In this document: piece by piece, positions 1-11,114 of the stretch
Layout: every line of letters starts with the position of its first letter
How positions within the stretch are numbered: the first letter of the stretch is position 1
Notes under the pieces: model-generated
Databases searched by the model: none
The model's input: the letters and a program-made list of their open reading frames with translations, nothing else
What the model was told of the DNA's origin: nothing
Program-made: the position numbers and the translations under genes
Source: Burkholderiales bacterium PBB6
Lineage (GTDB): Bacteria; Pseudomonadota; Gammaproteobacteria; Burkholderiales; Burkholderiaceae_C
Reading direction: 5' to 3'
Length of the DNA: 64,000 nt
Assembly: GCA_002255925.1 (NCBI GenBank)
Contig: NKIH01000001.1
Span: forward strand, 1,240,001 to 1,304,000

Positions 1-596
1 ACTGTTTCGACTGCATCGAGGACCACGGCGACTGGAAGGCCTTCGGCGTGCTGCAGATCATGGACATGCAGGCCCATCTGCGCGCCTATGCGGGGCCCGG
101 CCGCTGGAATGACGCCGACATGCTGGAGGTGGGCAATGGCATGCCGGCCCACCAGGCGCGCGCGCACTTCTCGATCTGGGCGATGCTGGCCTCGCCGCTC
201 ATCGCCGGCAATGACCTGCGCCGCATGGACGCTGAAACCTTGTCCATCCTTGGCCACCGGCCTGTCATCGCCGTGAACCAGGATGCGCTGGGGGTGCCGG
301 GCTGGCGCCACACGGCGGAAGACGGTGTGGAGCAGTGGTGGCGCCCGATGGCCAATGGCGACTGGGTGGTGATGCTGCTCAACCGCAACAAGCAGCCCCA
401 TGCGGCGCGCCTGGACTGGGCCAAGCTGGCCGTGACCGACAGCGTCACCGGCCGCAGCGCTGACTTCACCGGCGTGGGCTACCGCTGGCAGAACCTGTGG
501 CAGCCGGCGCAGCGCGGCACGACCGCTCAGCCACTGAGCGTGAGCTTGCCGGCGCAGGACGTGTTGATGCTGCGCTTGGCGCGGGCGCCGCGATGA
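1..596 (+). CDS. GH27 alpha-galactosidase, C-terminal part (5' end outside window)
   Basis: The frame is open from base 3 and runs to the TGA at 594-596, giving about 197 residues of a longer enzyme. The stretch GPGRWNDADMLEVGNG matches the glycoside hydrolase family 27 signature; the Asp of NDADML aligns with the family's general acid/base. The catalytic nucleophile region (YxKxD) would lie upstream of the window. After the barrel comes a beta-sandwich C-terminal domain (VEQWWRP, WVVMLLNR, LPAQDVLMLRL) as in other GH27 enzymes. The family releases terminal alpha-galactose from oligosaccharides and galactomannans. Whether it is secreted cannot be seen. Its stop overlaps the start of the halogenase gene (ATGA), so the two are co-transcribed and probably translationally coupled. 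Confidence 0.9.
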   Translation, partial: CFDCIEDHGDWKAFGVLQIMDMQAHLRAYAGPGRWNDADMLEVGNGMPAHQARAHFSIWAMLASPLIAGNDLRRMDAETLSILGHRPVIAVNQDALGVPGWRHTAEDGVEQWWRPMANGDWVVMLLNRNKQPHAARLDWAKLAVTDSVTGRSADFTGVGYRWQNLWQPAQRGTTAQPLSVSLPAQDVLMLRLARAPR

Positions 597-2149
597 CGGC
601 GGCCGTGTCGCCCAAGGCCTTGCGCCGCGTCGTCATCGTCGGGGGCGGCACGGCAGGCTGGATGACGGCCGCGCCACTGGCGCAGCTCTTGTGCGGCCCC
701 ACAGGTGCGCCGGGCTGCGAGGTGGTGCTGGTCGAGTCTGACCAGATCGGCACCATCGGGGTGGGTGAGGCCACCTTGCCGACATTGCGCCAGTTCAATC
801 AGGCGCTGGGTGTGGACGAGGCGCATTTCCTGAGCCACACCAAGGCCACCTTCAAGCTTGGCATCGAGTTCAAGGACTGGGGCCGCCTGGGCCACCGTTT
901 CTTCCATGGCTTCGGCGATTTCGGCCCGCCGATCGAAGGCCGATCCGCCTACATCCAGTGGCTGCGGCTGCAACGGGCGGGCGGCATGCCGCCGCTCGAA
1001 TCATGGTCGGTGGCCAGCGTGATGGCCCGGCAGCACCGCTTCGTGCCGCCCTCGGGCGATCGGCCGTCACCGAGCAACGCCTATGGCCATGCTTATCACT
1101 TTGATGCCGGCCTGTACGCCGCCTACCTGCGTGATGTGGCCACCCGCCACGGTGCGCAGCGCATGGAGGGCACGATCGTCGATGTGGAGGTGGACGGCGG
1201 CACCGGCTTCGTGCAGGCAGTTCGGCTGGCCGATGGCCGCCGCGTGGAAGGAGATCTCTTCATCGATTGCTCGGGCCTGCGTGCCTTGCTGATCGAGGGC
1301 GTGATGAAAGCCGGCTTCGACGACTGGAGCGCGATGCTGCCCTGCAACAGCGCGCAGGCAGTGCCGTCTGAGCGTTCGGGGCCGCTGCTGCCGTTCACCG
1401 TGTCGGCGGCCAAGTCGGCGGGCTGGACCTGGCGCATCCCCTTGCAGCACCGCACCGGCAACGGGCATGTCTACAGCAGCGGTTTCACCAGCGACGACGC
1501 TGCCGCCGCGGCCTTGCTGGACGGCCTCGACAGCGCCGCCATCGGCGAGCCCCGCACCATCCGCTTCACTACCGGCATGCGGCGCAAGAGCTGGGTGCGC
1601 AATGTGGTGGCCATCGGCTTGTCAGCCGGTTTTCTGGAGCCGCTGGAATCCACCAGCATCCACCTCATCCTCGATGCCGTCGGCCGCTTGATCCACCTAT
1701 TGCCGGACCGCGATTGCCAGCCCGCCCTGGCCGCCGAATTCAACCGCAAGACGACCATCCAGTTCGAGGCGGTGCGCGACTTCATCATCCTGCACTACAA
1801 ACTGACCCAGCGCACCGACACCGAGTTCTGGCGCTATTGCGCCGCGATGCCGGTGCCACCGGCCCTGGCGGAACAGATCGAGCTGTTCCGCGCCACAGGG
1901 CGTGTCAGCGTGCGTGACCCGGACGGTTTTCTGGAGCCGTCCTGGTTGTCGATCTACGAGGGCCATGGCTTGCGGCCGACCTCGTTCGACCCGCTGGCGC
2001 ACCGGGTGCCCGAGGCGCCCTTGCGGCAGCACTTTGCCCGGCTGCAGCAGGCGATCGGCCAGATGGTGACCTCGATGCCGCAGCATGCGGACACGGTGGC
2101 GCACTGGGCGGCCGCCGGTGCAGCGCGCGGCCACAAAGTCGGCGGATAA
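593..2149 (+). CDS. flavin-dependent tryptophan halogenase family protein
   Basis: 518 residues from ATG 593, which overlaps the preceding stop as ATGA; an upstream in-frame start at 497 would run inside the galactosidase gene. The FAD-binding GxGxxG-type motif VGGGTAGWM is at residues 16-24. The halogenase hallmark WxWxIP is intact (W278, W280). A Lys in FKLGIEFKDW near residue 88 sits where the family's catalytic Lys is expected. The length fits PF04820. Characterised members chlorinate or brominate tryptophan or indoles using FADH2 from a separate reductase; none is nearby. Position after a glycoside hydrolase resembles halogenase homologues found in TonB-receptor/sugar-utilisation loci of Caulobacter, Xanthomonas and Sphingomonas, whose natural substrates are mostly unknown. 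Substrate not predicted. Confidence 0.88.
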   Translation: MTAAVSPKALRRVVIVGGGTAGWMTAAPLAQLLCGPTGAPGCEVVLVESDQIGTIGVGEATLPTLRQFNQALGVDEAHFLSHTKATFKLGIEFKDWGRLGHRFFHGFGDFGPPIEGRSAYIQWLRLQRAGGMPPLESWSVASVMARQHRFVPPSGDRPSPSNAYGHAYHFDAGLYAAYLRDVATRHGAQRMEGTIVDVEVDGGTGFVQAVRLADGRRVEGDLFIDCSGLRALLIEGVMKAGFDDWSAMLPCNSAQAVPSERSGPLLPFTVSAAKSAGWTWRIPLQHRTGNGHVYSSGFTSDDAAAAALLDGLDSAAIGEPRTIRFTTGMRRKSWVRNVVAIGLSAGFLEPLESTSIHLILDAVGRLIHLLPDRDCQPALAAEFNRKTTIQFEAVRDFIILHYKLTQRTDTEFWRYCAAMPVPPALAEQIELFRATGRVSVRDPDGFLEPSWLSIYEGHGLRPTSFDPLAHRVPEAPLRQHFARLQQAIGQMVTSMPQHADTVAHWAAAGAARGHKVGG

Positions 2150-2250
2150 CGCGCGTCGGGCCGGCTGGGTTGACGTGCGTTCAGGGGTCTGTGCGGCAGC
2201 GCGGGCGCACCGCAGAATGCGGGCACCTCTGTCATCAGCGAAGCACGCCC

Positions 2251-3288
2251 ATGTTCCAGTTGTCTTGTTTGCCTGGTCTCTTGCCTCCGACTGCGGGGTC
2301 GCGCAGCAGAGAGGTGTTGAAGGTGGTTTCGGTGGCGAGCCTGCTGCTGGTCGCGCTGACCTGCCTGCACGCCGGGCCGGCGCAAGCCGGGCCCTTGAAA
2401 GACGCGCTGGAGCGCCGCGCCGCTGAGCGCCAGGCCGCCGCGCAGGGGGCCGATGAGATGGCTGGTGAAACCACTGAGCGCACCGGCTTTCAGCGCGGCC
2501 TGCCGGCTGGTGTCACTCGGCTATCGAACCTGGCCTGGGGCGACGGCCCCGACCGCAAGCTCGATGTCTATCGCCCGGCCAGCTTCCCCGCCGGCACCCC
2601 GGCTGCCGGTGCGCCACTGCTGTTCATGGTGCACGGTGGCGGCTGGAAGCACGGCGACAAGGCGGCGGGGTCCGTGGTCGACAACAAGGTGGCGCACTGG
2701 GTGACGAAAGGCGTGGTGTTGGTCTCGGTGAACTACCCGATGCTGCCTGGCACCGACCCCGTGCGCCAGGCCGCCGAGGTGGCCAAGGCCCTGGCCTGGA
2801 CCCAGCGCCAGGCCGCCAGCTGGGGCGCTGACCCTGCCCGCGTGGTGTTGATGGGCCACTCGGCGGGCGCCCACCTCGTGGCACTCAATTCAGCAGACCC
2901 CGCCGTTGCCAAGGCTGAGGGCGCCCGGCCCTGGCTGGGCACGGTGGTGCTCGACACCGCCACGCATGATGTGGTGGAGACCATGTCGGCCAGCCATGCG
3001 CGTCTCTATGACGAAGCCTTTGGCACGGACCAGGCGTACTGGCGGCAGGCCTCGCCGCTGCACCGGCTGACCGGCGTGCCAGCGCCGATGCTGCTGGTGT
3101 GCTCCAGCCGCCGCAGCTCATCCTGCCCGCAGGCGCAGTCGTTCGATGGCCGGCTCAAGACCGCTGGCGCGCGCAGCACCGTGCTGCCGCAGAACCTCTC
3201 GCACCGCAGCATCAATGCCGATCTCGGTGAGTCGGGGGCTTACACCGCCGCGGTGGACGCCTTCCTGCGCAGCGTGGGCTGGCCTTGA
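2251..3288 (+). CDS. secreted alpha/beta hydrolase, BD-FAE/esterase-like
   Basis: 345 residues from ATG 2251. A hydrophobic segment ending HAGPAQA|G is a clear Sec signal peptide, so the enzyme is periplasmic or secreted. A GTG at 2314 would place the signal peptide right at the N-terminus and is a good alternative start. The alpha/beta-hydrolase core shows the oxyanion-hole motif HGGGWKHGD, the nucleophile elbow GHSAG, and a C-terminal His in LSHRSIN. This pattern fits the BD-FAE / carboxylesterase group (acetyl-xylan or feruloyl esterase relatives). Downstream of the alpha-galactosidase it may remove ester groups from plant polysaccharide fragments; that is inference. The start is 101 bases past the halogenase stop, so co-transcription is possible but not certain. 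Confidence 0.8.
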   Translation: MFQLSCLPGLLPPTAGSRSREVLKVVSVASLLLVALTCLHAGPAQAGPLKDALERRAAERQAAAQGADEMAGETTERTGFQRGLPAGVTRLSNLAWGDGPDRKLDVYRPASFPAGTPAAGAPLLFMVHGGGWKHGDKAAGSVVDNKVAHWVTKGVVLVSVNYPMLPGTDPVRQAAEVAKALAWTQRQAASWGADPARVVLMGHSAGAHLVALNSADPAVAKAEGARPWLGTVVLDTATHDVVETMSASHARLYDEAFGTDQAYWRQASPLHRLTGVPAPMLLVCSSRRSSSCPQAQSFDGRLKTAGARSTVLPQNLSHRSINADLGESGAYTAAVDAFLRSVGWP

Positions 3289-3339
3289 GCGGGTGGCGCC
3301 AACGTCACCGCCGAGACAGCCAAGCCGGGCGGCGCCGCC

Positions 3340-3345
3340 CACAAT
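3340..3345 (+). promoter_or_regulatory. -10-like hexamer directly upstream of histidine phosphatase start
   Basis: CACAAT ends 7 bases before ATG 3353. If used as a sigma-70 -10 element, transcription would begin at or next to the start codon, giving a leaderless or nearly leaderless mRNA. No convincing -35 is visible at the usual spacing. Confidence 0.3.
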
Positions 3346-3352
3346 CCAGCGC

Positions 3353-4018
3353 ATGGGAACCCTCACACTTGTGCGCCACGGGCAAGCCTCTTTCGGCGCG
3401 GCCGATTACGACCAGCTGAGCGAACTGGGGCATCGCCAGAGCGAATTGCTGGGCGAGTATTTCAAGCGCCGTGGCCACCGGTTTGATGCGGTGATGACCG
3501 GCTCCTTGAAGCGCCATGCCCAGACCCGCGATGGCATTGCGCGCGGCCTGGGCGGCCTGCCCGAGTCCCAGGTGTTCGAGGGGCTGAACGAATACGACAG
3601 CGAAGCCGTGGTGCGTGCCGTGCACCCGGGTGAATTGCCTCGCCCGGACAGCCCCGACATCATTCGCCGGCACTTCCGCTTGCTGCGTGAGGGGCTGCTG
3701 GCCTGGATGGCCGGATCGGTGCAGCCCGCGGGCATGCCGCCGTTCACCGAGTTTCAGGCCGGCATCGTGGCCGCACTGACCCACGCGCAGCAGCTGCCGG
3801 GCGACGTGCTGCTGGTGTCCAGCGGCGGCCCCATCTCAACCGCCATGGGCTGGGTGCTGGGCCTGGCGCCTGAAGCCATCGTGGCGCTGAACCTGCGCAT
3901 CCGCAACAGCGCCGTCAGTGAGCTCATCGTCACGCCCCGGCAGTTCAACCTGCTCAGCTTCAACCACCTGCCGCACCTCGACACGCCGGAGCTGGCCAGC
4001 AGCATCACGTACGCGTGA
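3353..4018 (+). CDS. histidine phosphatase family protein (phosphoglycerate mutase-like)
   Basis: 221 residues from ATG 3353. The RHG motif TLVRHGQASFG at the N-terminus carries the phospho-accepting His. A conserved Arg follows in SLKRHAQTRDG, an acidic residue in EYDSE, and the second catalytic position is in VSSGGPIST; the usual SHG/GHG there reads SSGG, so the second catalytic His appears to be missing or displaced. The branch is the cofactor-independent 2H-phosphatase superfamily (SixA/GpmB/CobC-like); no specific substrate can be assigned. No Shine-Dalgarno is visible. Its last 14 bases overlap the end of the convergent gene on the minus strand. Confidence 0.8.
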   Translation: MGTLTLVRHGQASFGAADYDQLSELGHRQSELLGEYFKRRGHRFDAVMTGSLKRHAQTRDGIARGLGGLPESQVFEGLNEYDSEAVVRAVHPGELPRPDSPDIIRRHFRLLREGLLAWMAGSVQPAGMPPFTEFQAGIVAALTHAQQLPGDVLLVSSGGPISTAMGWVLGLAPEAIVALNLRIRNSAVSELIVTPRQFNLLSFNHLPHLDTPELASSITYA

Positions 4019-5150
4019 CGCTGCCGCGGCCATAGCCGCCGGTTTCCAGCGCCCAGCCTTCGGTGGCCTGTGCGGCGCCGTGCAGTTGCACCATGCTCTC
4101 CTTGCCGGCCAGGCCCAGCTTGACCGCCCGGGTCACGAGTTGCTCGGCCTGCTCGGCGTTCAGCCGGCTGGCGAAACGCTGCCAGCGGCGGATCACCTGC
4201 GGTTGCGCCCACGCGTCTTCGAGGCGTTCGCGCAGCGCGCGGGCATCGGCGGGGCGGCCGCCGTCCCAGGCGCGCGGCAGCAGGCTGTGGAAAAACAGAT
4301 GGAAGTCGCTGCGCAGCTCGGTTTGGGTTTCGGGCAGCAGGGTGGCCAGTTGTGCGGCGCGCTCACTCCAGTCAGCGTGGGTGAGTTGCAGCGTGATCAA
4401 GGCCTGCAGGCCCTGGATCGGGTTCAGCAGGCGCAGCCGGTTGGTGGGCAGCACACGCATCGGGATGCCGGCCGCCACGGCGTGCGGCAGCGGCGTCACA
4501 TAAGACAGCAGCGCGGCCAGACGCGCCCATTGCGGGCTGGTCAGGCCTTCGGCTTCACCATCCGGGTGCGCCTCGGCCACCACGGCCATCAGGCGGGCTT
4601 CGTCCCAACGGCGGTTGGCGCGCGCAGCCCAGGCGGCGGTGCTCAGCATCGCGAGGTTGCCGGCAGCCACACCGGCGCTGCTGTTCACGGCATCCACCAC
4701 GCCCACGGCCGCCGTCGGCGTGCCGTCGTTCACGGCCTGGCGCAGCACCGGGCAGCGGCCTTGCATCAGCTGCGACAGGTAGTGCGGCGTGACCTGCACC
4801 GGCTCGAAGGCGCGGCCTTGCTGCCAGGTCGACAGGCGCAGGCTCAGCCAGGCGTGCACCGCGTGGTTGGCGGTGCGGGTGCGTTGCCTGAAGCAAAGGC
4901 GACCGGCGTCCCAGCCCTGGCGCACCGGGTGGCCGGGCAGCAGGTGCGCTGGCGGCGGCACCAGGCCGTGGCGGGCATGTTCCCAGCCGATCTGCCAGGC
5001 TTCATCAGGCTCACTGTCGTCTGCCGAAGCCCAGGCGGCGGCAGCCAGTGGGTGACGACCGTGTCGGCCGGGGCCTTGTTGCGGCGTGCTGCTGGTGACG
5101 GGCGACGCCGCCACACCGGCGTCATCGAAGGCGAAAGAGGCTTGTGCCAT
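4005..5150 (-). CDS. unknown protein with RMF-like segment
   Basis: 381 residues. ATG 5150 is chosen over in-frame codons further upstream because AGGAGC lies just before it. I do not recognise the family as a whole. Near residues 55-85, WQIGWEHARHGL followed after about a dozen residues by RQGWDAGR resembles the two Gly-aromatic motifs of ribosome modulation factor (GY-x-AG ... GGWREA), with similar spacing. The rest is alanine- and leucine-rich, predicted helical, with no signal peptide or membrane segment and no catalytic signature. It diverges from the WYL regulator gene at 5333, so that regulator could control it. It converges on the histidine phosphatase gene with a 14-base overlap. Confidence 0.6.
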   Translation of the reverse strand: MAQASFAFDDAGVAASPVTSSTPQQGPGRHGRHPLAAAAWASADDSEPDEAWQIGWEHARHGLVPPPAHLLPGHPVRQGWDAGRLCFRQRTRTANHAVHAWLSLRLSTWQQGRAFEPVQVTPHYLSQLMQGRCPVLRQAVNDGTPTAAVGVVDAVNSSAGVAAGNLAMLSTAAWAARANRRWDEARLMAVVAEAHPDGEAEGLTSPQWARLAALLSYVTPLPHAVAAGIPMRVLPTNRLRLLNPIQGLQALITLQLTHADWSERAAQLATLLPETQTELRSDFHLFFHSLLPRAWDGGRPADARALRERLEDAWAQPQVIRRWQRFASRLNAEQAEQLVTRAVKLGLAGKESMVQLHGAAQATEGWALETGGYGRGSVTRT

Positions 5151-5332
5151 GGCGAGCTCCTGAACAATGAACGTCGGCGGAGGGCCCGCCGTGGTGGAGG
5201 CGGCCCCATGCCGCATCCGATGACCTCAGTGTCTGGCTCGGTGGGCTCATGGCGTGAGCCTGCTGGACGGATCCACAGTATTTTTGACTGGGGTTTGCGA
5301 TATGCTGCTGGCTCACTTCATGAGCCCTTTCC

Positions 5333-6310
5333 ATGAATCGCACAGAACGCTTCTATCGCATCGAGTTGCTGATCAAGAGCCGCGGCGGTGTCAGTTTCGA
5401 CACCCTGCTCGACGAGCTGGAGGTGTCACGCGCCACCCTGAAGCGCGACCTCCAGTACTTGCGCGAGCGCATGGACGCCCCCATCGTCTATGACCGTTTC
5501 GACAACGTCTATCGCTTTGATGGCGAGGCGGGCAGCGGTGGCACCTCGCATGAATTGCCGGGTGTGTGGTTCAGTGAGTCGGAAATCCACGCGCTGCTGA
5601 CCATGCACCAGCTGATCGAAGGGCTGGACGCCGGTGGTGTGCTGGGCCGCCATCTGCAACCGCTGCTCGACAAGCTCAACGGCATGCTCGGGGCCAGCCA
5701 GACCGAATCGCGCGAACTGATGCGCCGCGTGAAGATCAGCAGCCCGGCGCGTCGTCCGGTAGCCGGGCGTTGGTTCGAGGCGGTGGGCAGTGCGCTGCTC
5801 AAGCGCCGTCGCCTGGACATCGTCTACTTCACCCGCACCCGGCAGGCCGAGTCGCAGCGCACGCTGTCGCCGCAGCGCCTGGTGCACTACCGCAACACCT
5901 GGTACCTCGATGCCTGGTGCCACACCAGCGAGGGCCTGCGCCGCTTCGCCCTCGACGCCGTGCGCGAGGCGCATGTGCAGGAGCAACGCGCCAAGGACGT
6001 CGCGCTGAAGACCGTGGAGGCCGAACTGGATGGCGGCTACGGCATCTTCACCGGCAAGGCCCTGCAGACGGCCACGCTGCGTTTCACCGCAGCTGCCGCG
6101 CAATGGGTGGCGCAGGAAGAGTGGCATGCCAACCAGCAGCTCAAGACGCTGGCTGACGGCTCGCTGGAAATGAAGCTGCCGTTTGCCGATGCCACCGAGC
6201 TGGCGATGGACATCCTGCGCCACGGCGACCAGGTCAAGGTGGTGGCGCCGGTGGCGCTGGCCCGCCTGGTGGCCCAGCGCCTGCGCGAGGCAGCCGGGCA
6301 ATACCCGTGA
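5333..6310 (+). CDS. WYL-domain transcriptional regulator
   Basis: 325 residues from ATG 5333. An N-terminal winged helix-turn-helix (residues 1-60, LDELEVSRATLKRDLQYLRE) of the DeoR/HTH_11 kind is followed by a linker and a WYL domain with TWYLDAWC near residues 190-200 and a C-terminal WCX-like region. WYL proteins usually sense nucleic acid or nucleotide-type ligands and act as DNA-binding switches, often in stress or defence settings. Here the gene is divergent from an unknown gene across a 182-base spacer (5151-5332), the expected place for its operator, although I see no clear palindrome there. The downstream greB begins 10 bases after its stop, so the two are probably co-transcribed. 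Confidence 0.88.
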   Translation: MNRTERFYRIELLIKSRGGVSFDTLLDELEVSRATLKRDLQYLRERMDAPIVYDRFDNVYRFDGEAGSGGTSHELPGVWFSESEIHALLTMHQLIEGLDAGGVLGRHLQPLLDKLNGMLGASQTESRELMRRVKISSPARRPVAGRWFEAVGSALLKRRRLDIVYFTRTRQAESQRTLSPQRLVHYRNTWYLDAWCHTSEGLRRFALDAVREAHVQEQRAKDVALKTVEAELDGGYGIFTGKALQTATLRFTAAAAQWVAQEEWHANQQLKTLADGSLEMKLPFADATELAMDILRHGDQVKVVAPVALARLVAQRLREAAGQYP

Positions 6311-6846
6311 GGCTGGCGCCGTGAGCAAGGCCTTCACCAAGGAGTCTGACGGCGACGACGAGGACGAGCAGGGCGGCCTGCCGCCCATTCCCGCCGGCAC
6401 CAAGAACTACCTCACGCCCAAGGGCTACCACGCCCTGCGGGCCGAGCTGTTGCAGCTGATTGATGAAGAGCGGCCGAAGATCGTCGAGATCGTGCACTGG
6501 GCAGCGTCGAACGGCGACCGCTCTGAGAACGGCGACTACATCTACGGCAAGAAGCGCCTGCGCGAAATTGACCGCCGCATCCGCTTCCTGACCAAGCGGC
6601 TGGACATCGCCGAGGTGGCTGATCCTTCACTGCACCACGGCAGCGACCAGATCTTCTTCGGCGCCACGGTGACCTACGCCACCTCGCAAGGCGTGGCGCG
6701 CACCATCACCATCATGGGCATCGACGAGGTGGATCACCTGGCGGGTGAGGTGAGCTGGATCTCACCGATCGCCCGTGCCCTGCTCAAGTCCCGCGAGGGC
6801 GACGAGGTGACCTTGCGGACCCCCGGCGGCCTCGAGGTGCTGGAAG

Positions 6847-9144
<2,298 letters not shown>

Positions 9145-9230
9145 GGCCCGAATTTAGCCGAAGAAGCGCAGGGGCAACGGCCGATGATGCCGAAGGCCCT
9201 GCAAATACTCTGGGGTGCGCCCCACCAATG

Positions 9231-9255
9231 AAAACGGGCGCCACATGGGCGCCCG
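9231..9255 (-). terminator. intrinsic-terminator-like hairpin between rpoZ and spoT
   Basis: Arms at 9235-9242 and 9248-9255 pair perfectly (8 GC-rich base pairs, 5-base loop). Read on the minus strand the stem is followed by TTTT (9234-9231). It sits inside the operon, between rpoZ and spoT, so it is either a partial terminator that lowers spoT expression or the true end of the rpoZ transcript. Confidence 0.55.
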
Positions 9256-9297
9256 CTGGGGTGACTTGACCGCAGCATGCTGCGGCCAGGTGCGCGT

Positions 9298-9504
9298 TCA
9301 GGTCGTCGGGACCTTGCGCAGCATTTCGATGCCGACTTCGCCAGCGGCGATTTCGCGCAGGGCAGTCACGCCCGGCTTGTTCTTCGATTCCACCTTCGGG
9401 GTGTGGCCCTGGCTCAGCATGCGGGCGCGGTAGGTAGCGGCCAACACCAGCTGGAAGCGGTTGGGGATCTTGTTCAGGCAGTCTTCAACGGTGATGCGGG
9501 CCAT
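9298..9504 (-). CDS. rpoZ: RNA polymerase omega subunit
   Basis: 68 residues, starting [10 protein letters not shown] as in essentially all proteobacterial omega subunits, with [12 protein letters not shown] and [11 protein letters not shown] conserved. Omega binds the beta' subunit, helps RNA polymerase assembly and forms part of a ppGpp-binding site, which fits its place directly upstream of spoT. AAAGGA lies 8 bases before the ATG. The gap to gmk is 38 bases. Confidence 0.97.
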   Translation of the reverse strand: MARITVEDCLNKIPNRFQLVLAATYRARMLSQGHTPKVESKNKPGVTALREIAAGEVGIEMLRKVPTT

Positions 9505-9542
9505 GGGGCTATCCTTTAAAACGTTCGAAGTGGACGGGGCTG

Positions 9543-10163
9543 TCAGGCCAGATCCAACGCGTGGAAGACCGTGGATTTGACACGGCGCTGAGCGGCGTAC
9601 TTGAGCCGCTGCGAGTGCACGACGGTTTTCAAATCAAACAGCGCCGTCTCGAACAAGCCGTTGATTATAACGTAGTCGAAGTGGCGGGCTTGTGCCACCT
9701 CCTCGCGGGCGTTCTGCATCCGCACGGCAATGACGTCCTCGCCGTCCTCGCCGCGTCGCCGCAGCCGCTGCTCCAGCTCCTGCCAGCTCGGCGGCAGGAT
9801 GAAGATCAGCACGGCGTAGGGGAACAGCTGCTTGATCTGCAGTGCGCCTTGCCAATCGATCTCCAGCACCACGTCTTCACCGGCCATCAGCCGGGCTTCG
9901 ATGCCGATGCGGGAGGTGCCGTAGCGGTTGCCATGCACTTCCGCCCACTCGAAGAACTCGTTCGCCGCGACCATCGCGTCGAAGGCCGGGCGGCCGACGA
10001 AGTGGTACTCGCGGCCGTCCCGCTCCTGCCCACGGGGTGCGCGGGTGGTGTGAGAGACCGAGACGCGCAGGTGCGAGTCGAGTTCCAGCAGCGCCTTCAC
10101 GAGGCTGGACTTGCCCGCGCCGCTCGGCGCGGCCACCACGAACAGATTGCCTGGGGTTTCCAT
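9543..10163 (-). CDS. gmk: guanylate kinase
   Basis: 206 residues. The P-loop [14 protein letters not shown] is at residues 11-24, the GMP-binding region has [19 protein letters not shown], and the lid and DWQGALQIK segment are present. It phosphorylates GMP to GDP with ATP, the step feeding GTP and ppGpp pools. The start is 12 bases after the yicC stop, so yicC-gmk-rpoZ form one transcript. Confidence 0.97.
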   Translation of the reverse strand: METPGNLFVVAAPSGAGKSSLVKALLELDSHLRVSVSHTTRAPRGQERDGREYHFVGRPAFDAMVAANEFFEWAEVHGNRYGTSRIGIEARLMAGEDVVLEIDWQGALQIKQLFPYAVLIFILPPSWQELEQRLRRRGEDGEDVIAVRMQNAREEVAQARHFDYVIINGLFETALFDLKTVVHSQRLKYAAQRRVKSTVFHALDLA

Positions 10164-10175
10164 CGTCAGCTCGCC

Positions 10176-11084
10176 TTATTCGAGGTTCTGCACTTGCTCG
10201 CGCATCTGCTCGATCAACACCTTCATGTCGACCGAGATGCCCGTCAGCTCCAGGGCTGCCGATTTCGAGCCCAGGGTGTTGGCTTCGCGATGCAGTTCCT
10301 GGATCAGGAAATCCAGGCGCTTGCCCAGTTCGCCGCCGCTCTTGAGCAGGCGCTCGATCTCGTCGAGGTGAGCGCTGAGGCGCGACAGCTCCTCGGCCAC
10401 ATCGATGCGGATGGCAAACGCCGCGGCTTCGCCGAGGGCGCGGTCGCGGGCGGCTTCTGCCGAGACCGTGGCGCCTGCGCCGGCTTGCTCCAGCGCATCG
10501 TTCCAGCGTTCCAGGAAGCGCTGCTGCTGCTTCTTCACGACGGCCGGCACCAGCGGCGCGGCCTGGCCGGCCAGCGCACGCAGGCCCACCACGCGCTCCA
10601 TCAGGATCTGCACCAGACGGTCGCCTTCGCGAGCCCGGGCTTCCTTCAGGCCGTTGATGCCTTCGCGGGCGGCTTCCAGGGCCAGCTCGTCCATGCTGGT
10701 GGCGCCGGCGCCCTGGCCACCCTTGCACCAGTGCAGCACCTCGTTGACCGAGAGTGGACGGGCCTTGGGCATCCAGCCGCTGATCGAGGCTTCGAGCCGG
10801 GCCAGGCGGTTGAGCTGCTCGGACGTCGGTTGAGGCACCGTGTCGTCCACCACGCGGCTGAACGAGGCGCGCACCTCCACTTTGCCGCGCCGCAGGCCGG
10901 CCACCAGCAACTCGCGCACGGCGGGCTCCATGTGGCGCAGTTCGTCGGGCAGACGGAAGGCGATGTCAAGGAACCGGCTGTTGACCGAGCGGAACTCGAA
11001 CGTGAGGCCGGGCTGAGCGGTTTCACCGAGGGCGACCGGGGCAGCGCTGGCGCTGGCGAACCCGGTCATGCTGTAAACTGGCAT
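10176..11084 (-). CDS. YicC family endoribonuclease
   Basis: 302 residues beginning MPVYSMTGFA, the conserved YicC N-terminus. The C-terminal DUF1732 part has the signature GKRLDFLIQELHREANTLGSKS near residues 255-277. E. coli YicC is an endoribonuclease that promotes decay of the small RNA RyhB; the family often precedes gmk, as here. It is the first gene of the minus-strand operon, divergent from the kinase gene with only 30 bases between start codons. That gap holds a short inverted repeat, TTTTGC (11090-11095) with GCAAAA (11101-11106). Confidence 0.93.
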   Translation of the reverse strand: MPVYSMTGFASASAAPVALGETAQPGLTFEFRSVNSRFLDIAFRLPDELRHMEPAVRELLVAGLRRGKVEVRASFSRVVDDTVPQPTSEQLNRLARLEASISGWMPKARPLSVNEVLHWCKGGQGAGATSMDELALEAAREGINGLKEARAREGDRLVQILMERVVGLRALAGQAAPLVPAVVKKQQQRFLERWNDALEQAGAGATVSAEAARDRALGEAAAFAIRIDVAEELSRLSAHLDEIERLLKSGGELGKRLDFLIQELHREANTLGSKSAALELTGISVDMKVLIEQMREQVQNLE

Positions 11085-11114
11085 GAAGCTTTTGCAGGAA
11101 GCAAAAACCCGATT

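Noticed and set aside
5281-5306. TTGACT and TATGCT upstream of the WYL regulator as a promoter
   Set aside because: The spacing is 11 bases, too short for sigma-70.
3918-5336. 472-codon open frame on the plus strand
   Set aside because: It mirrors the minus-strand gene 4005-5150, has a His/Gln/Arg-rich translation without domain signal, and would overlap the histidine phosphatase.
9561-11114. Open frame extending the Ser/Thr kinase 518 codons upstream
   Set aside because: It is the antisense of gmk and yicC, both with strong family matches. The kinase fold starts after ATG 11115.
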